Part shown: positions 46,425-57,180 of the stretch, in pieces | Numbering within the stretch: the stretch's first letter is position 1 | How the letters are laid out: each line of letters starts with the position of its first letter | NCBI GenBank assembly: GCA_009746045.1 | Contig: RPFO01000667.1 | Span: 5,664,219 to 5,728,218, forward strand | Direction of reading: 5' to 3' | From: Mesostigma viride | Taxonomy: Eukaryota > Streptophyta > Mesostigmatophyceae > Mesostigmatales > Mesostigmataceae | Length of the DNA: 64,000 bases | Program-made: the position numbers and the translations under genes | The notes under the pieces: generated by a model | What the model was told of the DNA's origin: nothing | The model's input: the letters and a program-made list of their open reading frames with translations, nothing else | Database searches by the model: none

Positions 46425-47034
46425 TTAATTAATTGATTGTAAGGAAAGCCATCCACTATATAATGCATGAGAGGAAATAAGACACAACTTCCGAGAAGGA
46501 GGGGTGGCGTGCCCTCCTTTGTACTGGATCATGTCGGCCACCATCTGCTTGAAAGAGGGCGCGCTCTCAGCCGCATTGAAGGCAATGCCGTTCTCGATAA
46601 AAAATTCGGCAGCCAGCAGCTGGACACCTTTCTCGTCGACGGGAACCAGCCATTTGGTGATGCTCAGCTGGCCTTTGCTGGGAACCGACGACAAGTCAGC
46701 CGGCGCAGCCCCTCCCATCTCCGCCATTGCCCTGTTCAAATTGTGCTGCTTCTTGGCGTCTGACTTCTGCAACTTGTTGTTAGCAATCCTGAGAAACCTG
46801 CTCCGGATATTCGGTGGAATTTTGTCGCAGGGTAACATCCCTTCCCCTGCGATTCCGGCGAATTGAAGTGTGCACGGACTCGGAATACGCTGATTGGCCC
46901 CGCCTTGTAGGAGAAGTTCTTGTTGCAAAATAAGCAGAACATCCTCGACACATACTGCGTTGTGTTACTAACAGCATCTGTGACTGCTTCTTTCTTCTTG
47001 ACAACGAAATCCCATTCAGGCCCTTTCTTCGGCA
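46425..47034 (-). pseudogene. hAT-type transposase N-terminal fragment (BED finger), frameshifted
   Basis: Starts MPKKGPEWDFVVKKKEA at 47034. A BED-like zinc finger follows: CLFCNKNFSYKAG...RVRAHF, with the Cys pair near 46945. After one frame change near 46870 it continues IAGEGMLPCDKIPPNIRSRF and then QLSITKWL...LLAAEFFIENGIAFNAAESA..FKQMVADM, the region linking BED finger and catalytic core in hAT transposases. The RNase H-like core and dimerisation domain are absent: the frame ends near 46425, after which lies an AATTAATTAATTGATT tract. Catalytically dead remnant. Confidence 0.75.
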
Positions 47035-48130
47035 TGGCTGCAAATCGAAAATGGCTGCACACTATCGCACAGTCGCACTGGCCTCGTCGTCGCTAGATTG
47101 CATTACACCGTCAGTAGCACAGCTGGCATTTGCTGGCATTATGCGTTATGTATGTACCTAGTCCTAGCTGTCTCCTACCGGCCAAAGATTTTGCAAGGCT
47201 TGCGCTTTATGGAAAGAACTGTACGCATCTACTTCTATAGTAGTAAAAATCTCAAATGTGCAGTGAACGCGCCGCGCCCAGAACCTGGGCACCGCGCCAG
47301 TGCCCGCTGCCCGCTGGTACCCCCGAAAAATTCTAAGTCCAAACCGCGTATTCTGAAGTAAAGTACGCGTATATACGGCGGAAGCCTTCAGTGTACGTTT
47401 TCCCGTATTTTTGCGGCTCCGTACGGCGTACTGACCAACCGACGGAGCAGCACTGAAGGCCGGAGGCGGTGTGTCGTTACGGATGGGAATGGGCGAGCTC
47501 ACGGAGGGCTCGGAGGCCGGCATATGACTGTCACGGAGGGGGGGCGGCTCGAGGGCAACAGGCCATTTTGGAGTTCTAAGCGTTCTTGCATCAACTGCTG
47601 TTGCATCAATGGGGAAGGGGGAGGCATGGCTGGAGGGTACGCCCGCTGCCCTTGACATTGAACATGGAGGGGGAAGGCCGCTGCTGGATCGAGCAGCGTT
47701 GAGGGGGGAGCCACACCCTGAGAAACGCTGCGGGGGAGGTGCTTGGAAGTTGACCACATGGAGTAGTGCTTGCTGTCAGGCTTTGCGGGTGCGGCCCTTT
47801 GTCGCATGCCATGATTCTAGCATGCGCACGGAGGCATGGGGGACTCAGGGAGCAGCTGGCAAAGAAAGTCCCACATGCCATGGTGGGGAGGAGCCCGTGT
47901 GGAGGTTGGATGGGGGGCTAGCTGTCGTGCTCATAAACAGCAGATGGTGGTCTGATATGGATGGCCTCTTCAAACTGAGGCTTGGTTGTCTTGTTGACAG
48001 CCGGGGAGCTGTCGTCAGGGAGTTAGATGTTGAAGGGCTTGGCAGCGAGGAGACTGGTGCATGGTGATGTCATCGATGCTTGCCATCATGGACGGTAGGT
48101 TGTGGAGTGCAATATCGGAGCATTCATTAA
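47035..48130. other. Stretch with no recognised gene
   Basis: Frames at 47164-47881 (-) and 47609-48067 (+) are Pro/Ser- or Gly-rich and match nothing I know. It may include the other end of the hAT element. Confidence 0.4.
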
Positions 48131-48445
48131 TTAATTAATAAGCACGTGACTGCTTCACGTGGGTGCATGCCAATATACAGAGTAAAGGAACCTTCAACCC
48201 TATATACACAGCGAGAAGGAGGGAGGGCGGCCTAGCTTCTCTCACTGCCGCAAGTGGGCAGGCCACAGAGGACTCTCTCCACAGCATGGTGCATGCCGAG
48301 GCGCAACACTGTGGGTGCAATACATCCAGTGCAATACCGGCCATAGGTAGGCTGACGCATAGCTTATGCTACAAAGGTGAGGTGGGCTCAAGACGTCGGC
48401 TATTAAGGCGCAAGCTGATGGCCACAAGGTGCCAGAGCTCATTAA
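48131..48445 (-). mobile_element. Dispersed repeat family R1 copy
   Basis: Same family and orientation as 14555-14870. Its 3' end on the minus strand is cacccacgtgaagcagtcac, closing a 7-bp CACGTGA/TCACGTG stem, then TTATTAATTAATTAATG. Confidence 0.8.
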
Positions 48446-48499
48446 TTGAAGGTACTATAACGATGTGCGCTAATATCATCGGAGCATATATCAAATTTA

Positions 48500-48850
48500 A
48501 ATTAAATTAAATTAAACTATAACATATGACTCCGTGGGGAGATCATGTAGCACATATTCCCTTGGATGGATGGAGGGGGGCAAAGCCGCAAAACCGAACT
48601 AATCTAACTCTAGGCTAATCTAATCTAGAAAACCCTACCTATTCTACTCAGCAAAGCGCCCCTTCCGCTTGGAGGGCTGAGGGGGCTTGCCCACAGCGGG
48701 GCCGGCGGGCGTATGAGCCTGGACAATGGTCTTCCACAGTCTTCTTGTCCTGCATAGCAGTCCAAGCAAGAGAGAGCCCTGGAGTGAATGTGATGTTGAA
48801 ACGGGGCTGGGACCACTCGGTCAGCCAGCAACTGCTGTGGGTAGGTCATG
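48500..48850 (-). mobile_element. Dispersed retroelement 3' end, family R2 copy
   Basis: On the minus strand a frame reads LWKTIVQAHTPAGPAVGKPP, then QPSKRKGRFAE and stop, followed by a non-coding tail, the ctccccacggag hairpin and an AATTTAATTTAA tract. The basic C-terminus suggests a nucleic-acid-binding retroelement protein. Collinear with 20488-20832. Confidence 0.7.
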
Positions 48851-49087
48851 ACATGTTTGCCTAGCTTCTTAGGTATGTCCTTGGGGCCAGGCCAGGTTGA
48901 TATGCCGCCCCAGGTGCCCATGGCCAAGCCGCTGGGGCCCGGCCAGACCGAGGTCGGTGTCTACCTGGCTGGTGCAAGCAAGATGTTCTACGAATGCTAT
49001 CCTACGCTGTCTAATCTCGTCCGAAATGCGAGGCATGCCCTGCATGGTACAAAGATTCTAAAGACCTATGCGTGGAAAACCCTACAT

Positions 49088-51321
49088 TCAGTCAGGGCCC
49101 GGACGGAGCATCCTGGTTACCGTGCCGTCTAGCTTGGCCGCCAGCGTGTCCGTGAGCGTCCATGCCTCGGCGCCATAGGTGAGCACCGTGAGGACAAGGA
49201 CCTTGAGGAGCATGCGCTTGCGGTGCTCGCCGAGGGCCTTCGAGTGCCAGTAGGTTTTGAGCGAACGATGCCTAGCCCAGGCAAGGCCGTTGCGGGTGTC
49301 CACATCGTCGGCGGTGTCGGGGAGCGTGCTCCCCAGCAGTTTGAAGCGATCACGAAACGGGACCTCCGTCCCAGCGTCTAGCAGCCGCGGCAGCGGCCGC
49401 CGGGCGACTGGAAGCCCCAATCACCATCGCCTCAGTTTTGACACTAATCTCCAACCCCACCGCCCTCGCCTCCAATTGCCCAGACAGTCCAGCCAGGTCT
49501 GAATGTGCTCGGGGCGCGCGATGAGGGTGGTGTCATCCGCATAAATCAAGTCGGACAGGCGGTAGCCTGGGTCAACGCCGCCGTGTTCGCGCGCGTCAAG
49601 GAATCATGTCCAAGCCGGGCTCGAACCCCGAGCAGTAAAGCGCGCACGAGCCCGGCGCATGACATGATCCACGACAATAATGAACAGATATAGGGACAGG
49701 ACACAACCTAGCTTGCCACACCCCGTGGTGAAGGGGGAATGGGGGGGGGGTGCCTTCCGCAGTCTGCACTATACTGCATGCCTGTGAGCCCTCATACAGT
49801 CGACGAATGGCAGCAATAAACGCTGGTGGTACCCGATCCAGAGCTATGTAGGATGGCCCGAAGAGCCTCCCAGTCCCCAGAGGACCGTGTCAAAGGCCTT
49901 GATATAGTCAACAAAAATGAAGACTAGCGGCAAACTGTCAGGGCAAAGGCGACGCACCTCCTCCATCAACCGGCGCGCGACAAACTACAGCCATGACTGT
50001 GTTACGACCATTGAAGACGGAAACCCATCTGAGACTCACCCTGGTGCCGTGGGTCCAGCGCGGCGCGGAGCCGGTGCAGCATAATGCGCATGAAGACCTT
50101 CAGCGCGGCGCTCTGGAGGCAGACACCCCGATAGTTACCGGGTCAGCAGCAGAGCCCTTCTTGTACAGCATGACTCGGATGGCCGTCTGCCACTCAGCAG
50201 GCGGAGGCTCAGCAGAGAGCAGGACACGGTTGCAGAACGCCAGCAGAAGCTCCCTCACCGGCCGCCAGGTCCTAGGGGTCTTCAGCAGCTCAGCCGAAAG
50301 GTGGTCAGCACCGACCGCCGCGTCGTACCGCAGGCGAGCAAGGGCGCCGTCCAATTCCTTCAAAGTGAAGGGGTGGACGACGCCGTCGGTGGCAAGGCAG
50401 CCCTCCTGCAAGGCGGGGACTTGGTAGTCCGCGGCCGAGGAGGGAGGCGTAGGCGGCGGGGGGGCTCCGGCAACACCGAGACGGGCGGCCGTCTCGGGGT
50501 GAAGCGGCGGGGGAGGGGCGCGAGCCCCACCTGTCAAGGAAACATTGTGGGCCAACCAGCGGTCAAGGCTGACCGGCGCCGTGCCGTCCCCCGTGTGCTC
50601 CACCGGGGTGCGCTGCCGCCGGCCGCCGAGCCGGTCGAGGTGGTACCACATGTATGTCCTTGCCCTGGTTGCGAGCTAGTTGGCAGGCCTTGGCATCTGC
50701 GATGCACTGGGCCGCCTCTGCGTCCTGAGCATGTGCGTAGGCCTCCCCAAGGGCAGCCATGAGCACCGGTTTCAGCAACGGGTCCCGGTTACGCTTGAGG
50801 CGGTGCCGGGCGGCCAAGACCTTGGGGTTGGACCTGGCGGTACATACTTAGAGCGGGCCGGGGCGGCGGCGGGGCATGACCGGCAGGTGCCGGGCCGCCA
50901 GCAACGGGGCGCGGGCCGCAAAGCCCGCAAAAATGGCAGCGTTGGGAGCACCCTGGGCCAGCGCGTCGACGTCGGCCTGGGCGTCCAGGGCCGCCAGGTA
51001 CGCCCGTCGGCACCTGTTCCGCTCGCGCTGGGCGTCCGTCCAGTCCTCAGGATCCCCCCGGACGGGGCGTAGCGCAAACCAGTCAGGACGGGCCACTGGG
51101 GCGCGGCGCTTGGCTGCGTGGAACCGGAGCCGAATGGTCGCACGCACCAAGCGGTGGTCAGAGCACACCGTGGGTGGGTCGAACACTCGAGTATCCAGAA
51201 CCGAAGTGCACCTGGGCTGCCGTACCACCACGTAGTCCAGACAGGCCTGACGGTCGTTAGGGCCCCGAAAAGTGACTAAGTCCTGTGAGGGACGTTGGTA
51301 CATCAAATTAAAGTAGGTCAT
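49088..51321 (-). mobile_element. Second LINE (endonuclease + RT), decayed
   Basis: From right to left: the end of an endonuclease domain (CLDYVVVRQP, then VCSDHRLVRATIRLRF, near 51230-51110), a linker, RT fingers (LRYDAAVGADHLSAELL near 50310, RVMLYKKGSAADP near 50160), YADD in a LIYADDTTLIARPEHIQTW context near 49545, RFKLLGSTLPDTADDV near 49345, and LTYGAEAWTLT near 49170. Several frames and stops alternate; motif B is damaged. It is related to the LINE at 15.3-18.5 kb but a different subfamily. Its 3' end is lost near 49088. Confidence 0.85.
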
Positions 51322-51485
51322 TTGCTAGTTCAAGCATTCTTTGATAATTTTTTACTTCATTCATGAATCAAACAAATGCCTCCCTTGATCTGGAGGTGAC
51401 TGAGCCTTGAGAGAGTGGTATTGATCTTGCGCTGGTACAGGTTGTATCATGCATGGATGCATTAACCCGTGGCCGTTAATTAATT
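51322..51485. other. Short spacer between the decayed LINE and the GATG tail
   Basis: No feature seen; ends in a TTAATTAATTTAAG tract. Confidence 0.4.
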
Positions 51486-51780
51486 TAAGTCGTGCTCCCA
51501 TTGGGGAGTCACAGAGTATTAACCCCGATGGATGGATGGATGGATGGATGGATGGATGGATGGATGGATGGATGGATGGATGGATGGATGGATGGATGGA
51601 TGGATGGATGGATGGATGGATGGATGGATGGATGGATGGATGGATGGATGGATGGATGGATGGATGGATGGATGGATGGATGGATGGATGGATGGATGGA
51701 TGGATGGATGGATGGATGGATGGACGGATGGATGGGAGCACACAATATCCTACCGGTCTATCTAGAGTGAGCCAGACCCT
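51486..51780 (-). mobile_element. LINE 3' tail with expanded (GATG)n
   Basis: gtgctcccattggggagtca, cagagtattaacccc, then (GATG)n, then cacaatatcctaccggtcta. This is the reverse complement of the tail at 18970-19065. The array here (51527-51735) holds about 52 units against about five there. Confidence 0.85.
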
Positions 51781-52080
51781 AGCCGAGTAGTGGTCTTGCC
51801 TATATCATTATTGATGCATATCCTCCTGAATTAATTATTGAATTTAATTAATCAGTAACATGTGATCATACACATCAATCCAAAAACGCGTTTTGGTTCC
51901 CTGGTAATTATTTCAAGATAGGCTTATAGTCAGTTTGGCCTCAAATTTGGCACCAAGGTACCTAATCAGATATCTTATGATGCCATGTGGTCAAAATTTT
52001 TTTGGGGAGTCGGCACCATGGTAACATGGTGACATTTGCTAGCAAAAAATACCGTATTTTCAGCACTTTCTTGCATGTAT
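51781..52080. other. AT-rich spacer leading into the satellite
   Basis: No gene seen. Sequence from about 51950 (gtggtcaaaatttttttggg, gacatttgctagcaaaaaat) already resembles a diverged satellite unit. Confidence 0.45.
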
Positions 52081-53875
52081 GCATATATAATGACATCAAA
52101 TGAACTCAGTTGGGCCTGGAACTTTGCACATGTTCTAAACACATCCCATGCAGCATGCCCACAAAGTTTCAGGCTGGTTGGATGACAAATTGGTGACAAA
52201 TGCTAGCATAAATACCCAAAAAATGCAGTTTTTCATGGTTTTTTAAGGGTTTTATCACACATATGCATACATAATGACACCAAATGAACTCAGTTGGGCC
52301 TGGAACTTTGCACATGTTCTAAACACATCCCATGCAGCATGCCCACAAAGTTTCAGGCTGGTTGGATGACAAATTTGTGACAAATGCTAGCATAAATACC
52401 CAAAAAATGCAGTTTTTCATGGTTTTATCACACATATGCATACATAATGACACCAAATGAACTCAGTTGGGCCTGGAACTTTGCACATGTTCTAAACACA
52501 TCCCATGCAGCCTGCCCACAAAGTTTCAGGCTGGTTGGATGACAAATTGGTGACAAATGCTAGCATAAATACCCCCAAAATGCAGTTTTTCAGTGTTTTC
52601 CAAGTATTTCATCATAGGTTTGCACATATATAAGAGTCCGTGCCGCTCAGGCGGTACAGCGCCACCTCCCTCGCGGCACTCCCTCGGTCGCCTCCGTTTA
52701 ATCTCCCGCCGCATTCCCTGCTCGCGTCATCGATAAACACCAGAAAACCTACGCGGGTATTCTGCACACGGCTGATTGGATTGCTCTTTTCGCGGACCTC
52801 AACGCCCAGGGACGTGCGTGGCTGTTCTCGCTTTCCTTGCGGAGTGTGGGCTCGGCGTACCTTCGTGCTCTTCCCATGGCCCCCCCATTCGCCTTGGCTC
52901 CCAGCCACTACTCGGTGGCGCTCCGGCACCAGCTATTTGCCCCGCAGCCTCTTGTTCCGGCCGGGCGGCCTTGTGGTAGCTGTGGGCCACCGCTGGATCC
53001 CACGGGGACTCACTACCTTGCCTGCATGGGGGGCCAACAGAATCAGAATTGGTATTTGTATTTGCACACTGTCCTCCTGCTGACGGTGGTGCTCGCCATG
53101 ATTCGGTCGGTTTTCCCCCACGCGAACATCCGGTCCGAGGATGCGGATGGCGCTGCCTTCTATTCCCCCAACCACCGGCCTGACATCGTGGTGCTGGACT
53201 TTGAGGGGGGTGGCCGGCATCTGCTTATTGACGTTTCGGTGGCGCGGCCCTTGGCTCTTAGCCACGTGGCTGGGGCCTCCCTCACGGCAGGTTACACGGC
53301 GGACCGGGCGGAGCGGGCCAAGCTCCTGGCCTACGGCAACGTCGGGCACCATCGTGTGGTGCCCTTTGTCCTGGAGGAGTTTGGGGCCATGGGGCCCCTG
53401 ACCTCCGCCTTCTTCAAGGAGTGTTGCCGGCTCCGGGAGGACCGGCTGGACCTGGAGGGCCAGCGGGCCCCATGGTCGGCGCGGACCTGGACGTCATATT
53501 GGCGTCAGCGCTTGTCGGTGGCGCTGACTCGGGCCATGGCTGACATCATGCTCCGCCGTACGCGGGCTGATTTTGCGGTGCAGCAGGGCTATTAGGTTCC
53601 TCCCGTTAGGCGTTTCCATTGGTCTTATCGTAGTATAGAGCTTTGACATGGCTCTGTATATAGGTTTATAGCTGGGCGTTTGCTTTGGTTTGAGTGATTT
53701 CACTCTGCTGTAAGTAATTATATATTTAACATATATAAGACCCAAGTGGACTCAGTTGGAGCTAGAACTTGGCACATGTTCGAAACACATCCCATGCAGC
53801 CTGCCCACAAAGCTTCAGGCTGGTTGGATGACAAATTGGTGACAGATGCTAGCATAAATACCACAGAAAAAGCAG
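52081..53875. repeat. ~175-185-bp tandem satellite, interrupted by a retroelement
   Basis: Units begin near tgacaccaaatgaactcag at 52091, 52275 and 52448 and share ggaactttgcacatgttcta, aacacatcccatgcagc, aaagtttcaggctggttgga and atgctagcataaatacc. A fourth unit resumes at 53741 after the insertion. Confidence 0.92.
52636..53728 (+). mobile_element. 5'-truncated R2-type non-LTR element with restriction-like endonuclease
   Basis: The insertion is bounded by acatatataaga at 52624-52635 and 53729-53740 (12-bp target duplication). Its frame, open from about 52704 to the stop at 53593-53595, gives the C-terminus of a retroelement protein: a zinc-knuckle-like CGSCGPPLDPTGTHYLAC (near 52975-53030), then NHRPDIVVLD ... 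HLLIDVSVARP (near 53170-53250). This is the RPD-x(n)-D core of the PD-(D/E)XK-type endonuclease used by R2-like and related elements. RT is missing through 5' truncation. The frame has no stop before its natural end, so the insertion looks young. Confidence 0.85.
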
Positions 53876-54332
53876 CTTTCTATTGTTCTTACAAGGGTTT
53901 CATGGCAATCATTCCACCTTGGTGTACAGAAGGTTCCAAACAACACATCATTACATTATGCATCATATTTACAATGCAGGAAGGCATACTTGGGGGCACA
54001 TGCCTATAGTACAATGCATTAATAACACACCTCTAGCCAGCTAGCTAGCTATATAGTGGCTAATGCCACACCCGGGGGCACGTTCTCACGGCCCTGCTGC
54101 ATCCTTTTCCTTTTCTTCTTCTCTGCATCTGACAGGGGCCTGCCCCCCATCTTCTCATCCACCAGCCTGGTGAGCACCCTGACGTTGGTGACTTGCGTCC
54201 GCTACCATACCCCCATGACACGCTTGGCCTTACGCTTGGTGAAGGTGGAGGGGTGGGTGCGACAGTTGGTCTGGGTTTTCATCACCCCCTTCCTCCAGTG
54301 CATGCGTGTGCTCCAACGCCTAAGCAGAGAAG

Positions 54333-54335
<3 letters not shown>
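53876..54335. other. Spacer, no recognised gene
   Basis: Nothing beyond low-complexity edges was identified. Confidence 0.4.
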
Positions 54336-55301
<966 letters not shown>

Positions 55302-55385
55302 ATTCATACACCCGTTCATTCATGCATGCAGCCGCTCATCATTAACACGCCTCCGTTGGGAAACTCACGGGGTATGAACTATGAA
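55302..55385 (-). mobile_element. Hairpin tail next to the CCCT array
   Basis: cattcatgcatgcagccgct, catcattaacacgcctccgt, tgggaaactcacggggtatg. Read in reverse this is CCCCGTGAGTTTCCCAACGG followed by AGGCGTGTTAATGATG, parallel to the LINE tail hairpin at 19035-19080. Confidence 0.65.
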
Positions 55386-56455
55386 ACGGGCGGTAAGAAA
55401 GGAAGAAGGAGCCGCCTCCCCAACATGCCGCCCGGCAAAGGCAGCGATGGGCCGTCCAGGAGGGAAACACTGCGCTTTGCCTTGTACGCCGGGGTGCGCA
55501 GGCGACGTGCGGGCACTGTCGCGTGTAAATTTGCCTGCCCGCCCCAGTCCTTCTCGGAACGCCTCCCCAGAGCATGCCGTCATGGTAAGAGCTCTTTTCG
55601 CCCGTCGCCGGAAGCTTAAACCACAAGAATACGCCGGTTAATGACCAGAAAATGGGGGGTTGTCGACGTTATAAACCAGTAGCTGTGGTTTTTCCCGCAC
55701 CCCGAGCACACTCCGGACGGGGCCAGCAAGCCCCGCCCGCAGGATAAACACCGGGCGATGTTGCTGCGCCCAAGCGAAGTCATATAGCTGCAAGAAAAGA
55801 CGTAAAAGCGATTAAAAGCACGACATGCAGTGTTGCCCCTGTCAGCGCTCCTATAATTCTCACTTTTTCGCGGAAGGGGCGTAAAAATCGGAAACGCAAA
55901 ATTAAGGGAAATCCTACGCTGGGTTTCTTTGAAATGATGTAAGGAACTGGTGGAACGTGTTCGTTTCCACCGTCAAGTAGTTTGGGCAACGAGACCTTAC
56001 CTTAAAGATGCACGGGTCTGGTCGGACGGCGAGCAAAAACTGCGCCAACTGCGTGCTTGTCCTCGTTCACACCCAATACAGCAGCGTTTCGCGAGTTTTT
56101 TTGTGAATATTATTTTTCCCTATTACAATGCCGTTCGAACAAGCGAAATCCGGTACACAATGGCTTCGTATTCCGTGAGCAATAAATTTTCAGCTACCAT
56201 AGCCTTGCACACCGAATTTCAGTCAACATTGCACGCGCGCACCGAATTTCGTCAACTTTCGCGCGGGAATTACCGGGGAACCGCCCGGCGCTGCGCCGGA
56301 TTGATGTGTAATCGACTGTGTCACATGAGCATAATCCTCATGTCAAGATGATGCATGGAGATGAGAGAGAATACAGAGAACCTAACAAGGAGAGCGCTAA
56401 TTGCGAGTAACAGGATTGTGGGCACTGTGCCCGGTGGCACTGTGCCTACCGTAGG
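55386..56455. other. Stretch with no recognised gene
   Basis: Small frames only. Possibly an old DNA-transposon remnant, but no terminal repeats were found. Confidence 0.35.
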
Positions 56456-56459
56456 ACCT

Positions 56460-56935
56460 GACCCATGGATTAATTAATTAATTAAGAACATACCTCCGTC
56501 GGGAGGATATGTAACACAAATTCCTGAGAAGGGGCATATGGTTTTCAATACATTCTAGGCGACAACCTGCAGACCTGGTTGGTGTAAACTGCCACCTACT
56601 CCGGGTGCGCAATTGAGGTGCACCTGCACCACCATGCATTCGAGCAGCTTTGCAAAGTTGCGGCCATGGGGTGGAAGATGATCATGGCTAGGCCATGGCT
56701 TGGGCATGATGGCGTCTCAGCAGAGAGTGGCTCTCTGCATGGGCAAAGCATGGCTGACTCATAGCGGATGCAGTAAGGCTGCCCCATGGTCCAGAGCCCA
56801 CAGATAGGCTTGGAACACACACATGGAGAGGTGCCGGTTTGGGAGAATATAAAGGCCTCTCCCGGAGCCTGAGGGTTTTTAGGGGCATTCCCAGGGTTAA
56901 CCCACAACCCCATGGATACCCCTTGGTAACACATC
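56460..56935 (-). mobile_element. Dispersed retroelement 3' end, family R3, longest copy
   Basis: Starts GGATTAATTAATTAATTAAG, then the hairpin cctccgtcgggagg and ctgagaaggggcatatgg. The body matches 20940-21125, 23140-23455 (inverted) and 430-590 (inverted). No intact ORF. Confidence 0.8.
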
Positions 56936-56954
56936 AAACTAGAGACTGTGAAGA

Positions 56955-57150
56955 AAGAGCAACCAAGTCACCCATAGGCAGCAACACATGCGCCCATGGA
57001 TCCTGATTAAACAGGATGACCCGGGGCATGGGCGCCGCACAGCTATGAATAGACTCACCAAGACCTGACGAGACACATTACACAGCAAAACACATCAACG
57101 CAATCTCGTTAGACAGAACAACCCGGGGCATGGGCGCCATATATCTACAA
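56955..57150 (-). repeat. Echoes of the last exon's end and 3' flank
   Basis: cacccataggcagcaacacatg near 56969 copies cacccgctaggcagcaacacat (57175-57196), the stop-codon region of the gene above. gacccggggcatgggcgcc at ~57018 recurs as aacccggggcatgggcgcca at ~57120. Confidence 0.65.
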
Positions 57151-57180
57151 ATAGGATCATCAAGACGACAAGGCCACCCG

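Noticed and set aside
47164-48067. Pro/Ser-rich and Gly-rich frames on both strands
   Set aside because: No domain, no splice-consistent continuation; composition-driven openness.
49605-49635. tRNA B-box-like ggttcgagccc on the minus strand
   Set aside because: No A box or cloverleaf could be drawn, and the position lies within the reverse transcriptase region of the decayed LINE.
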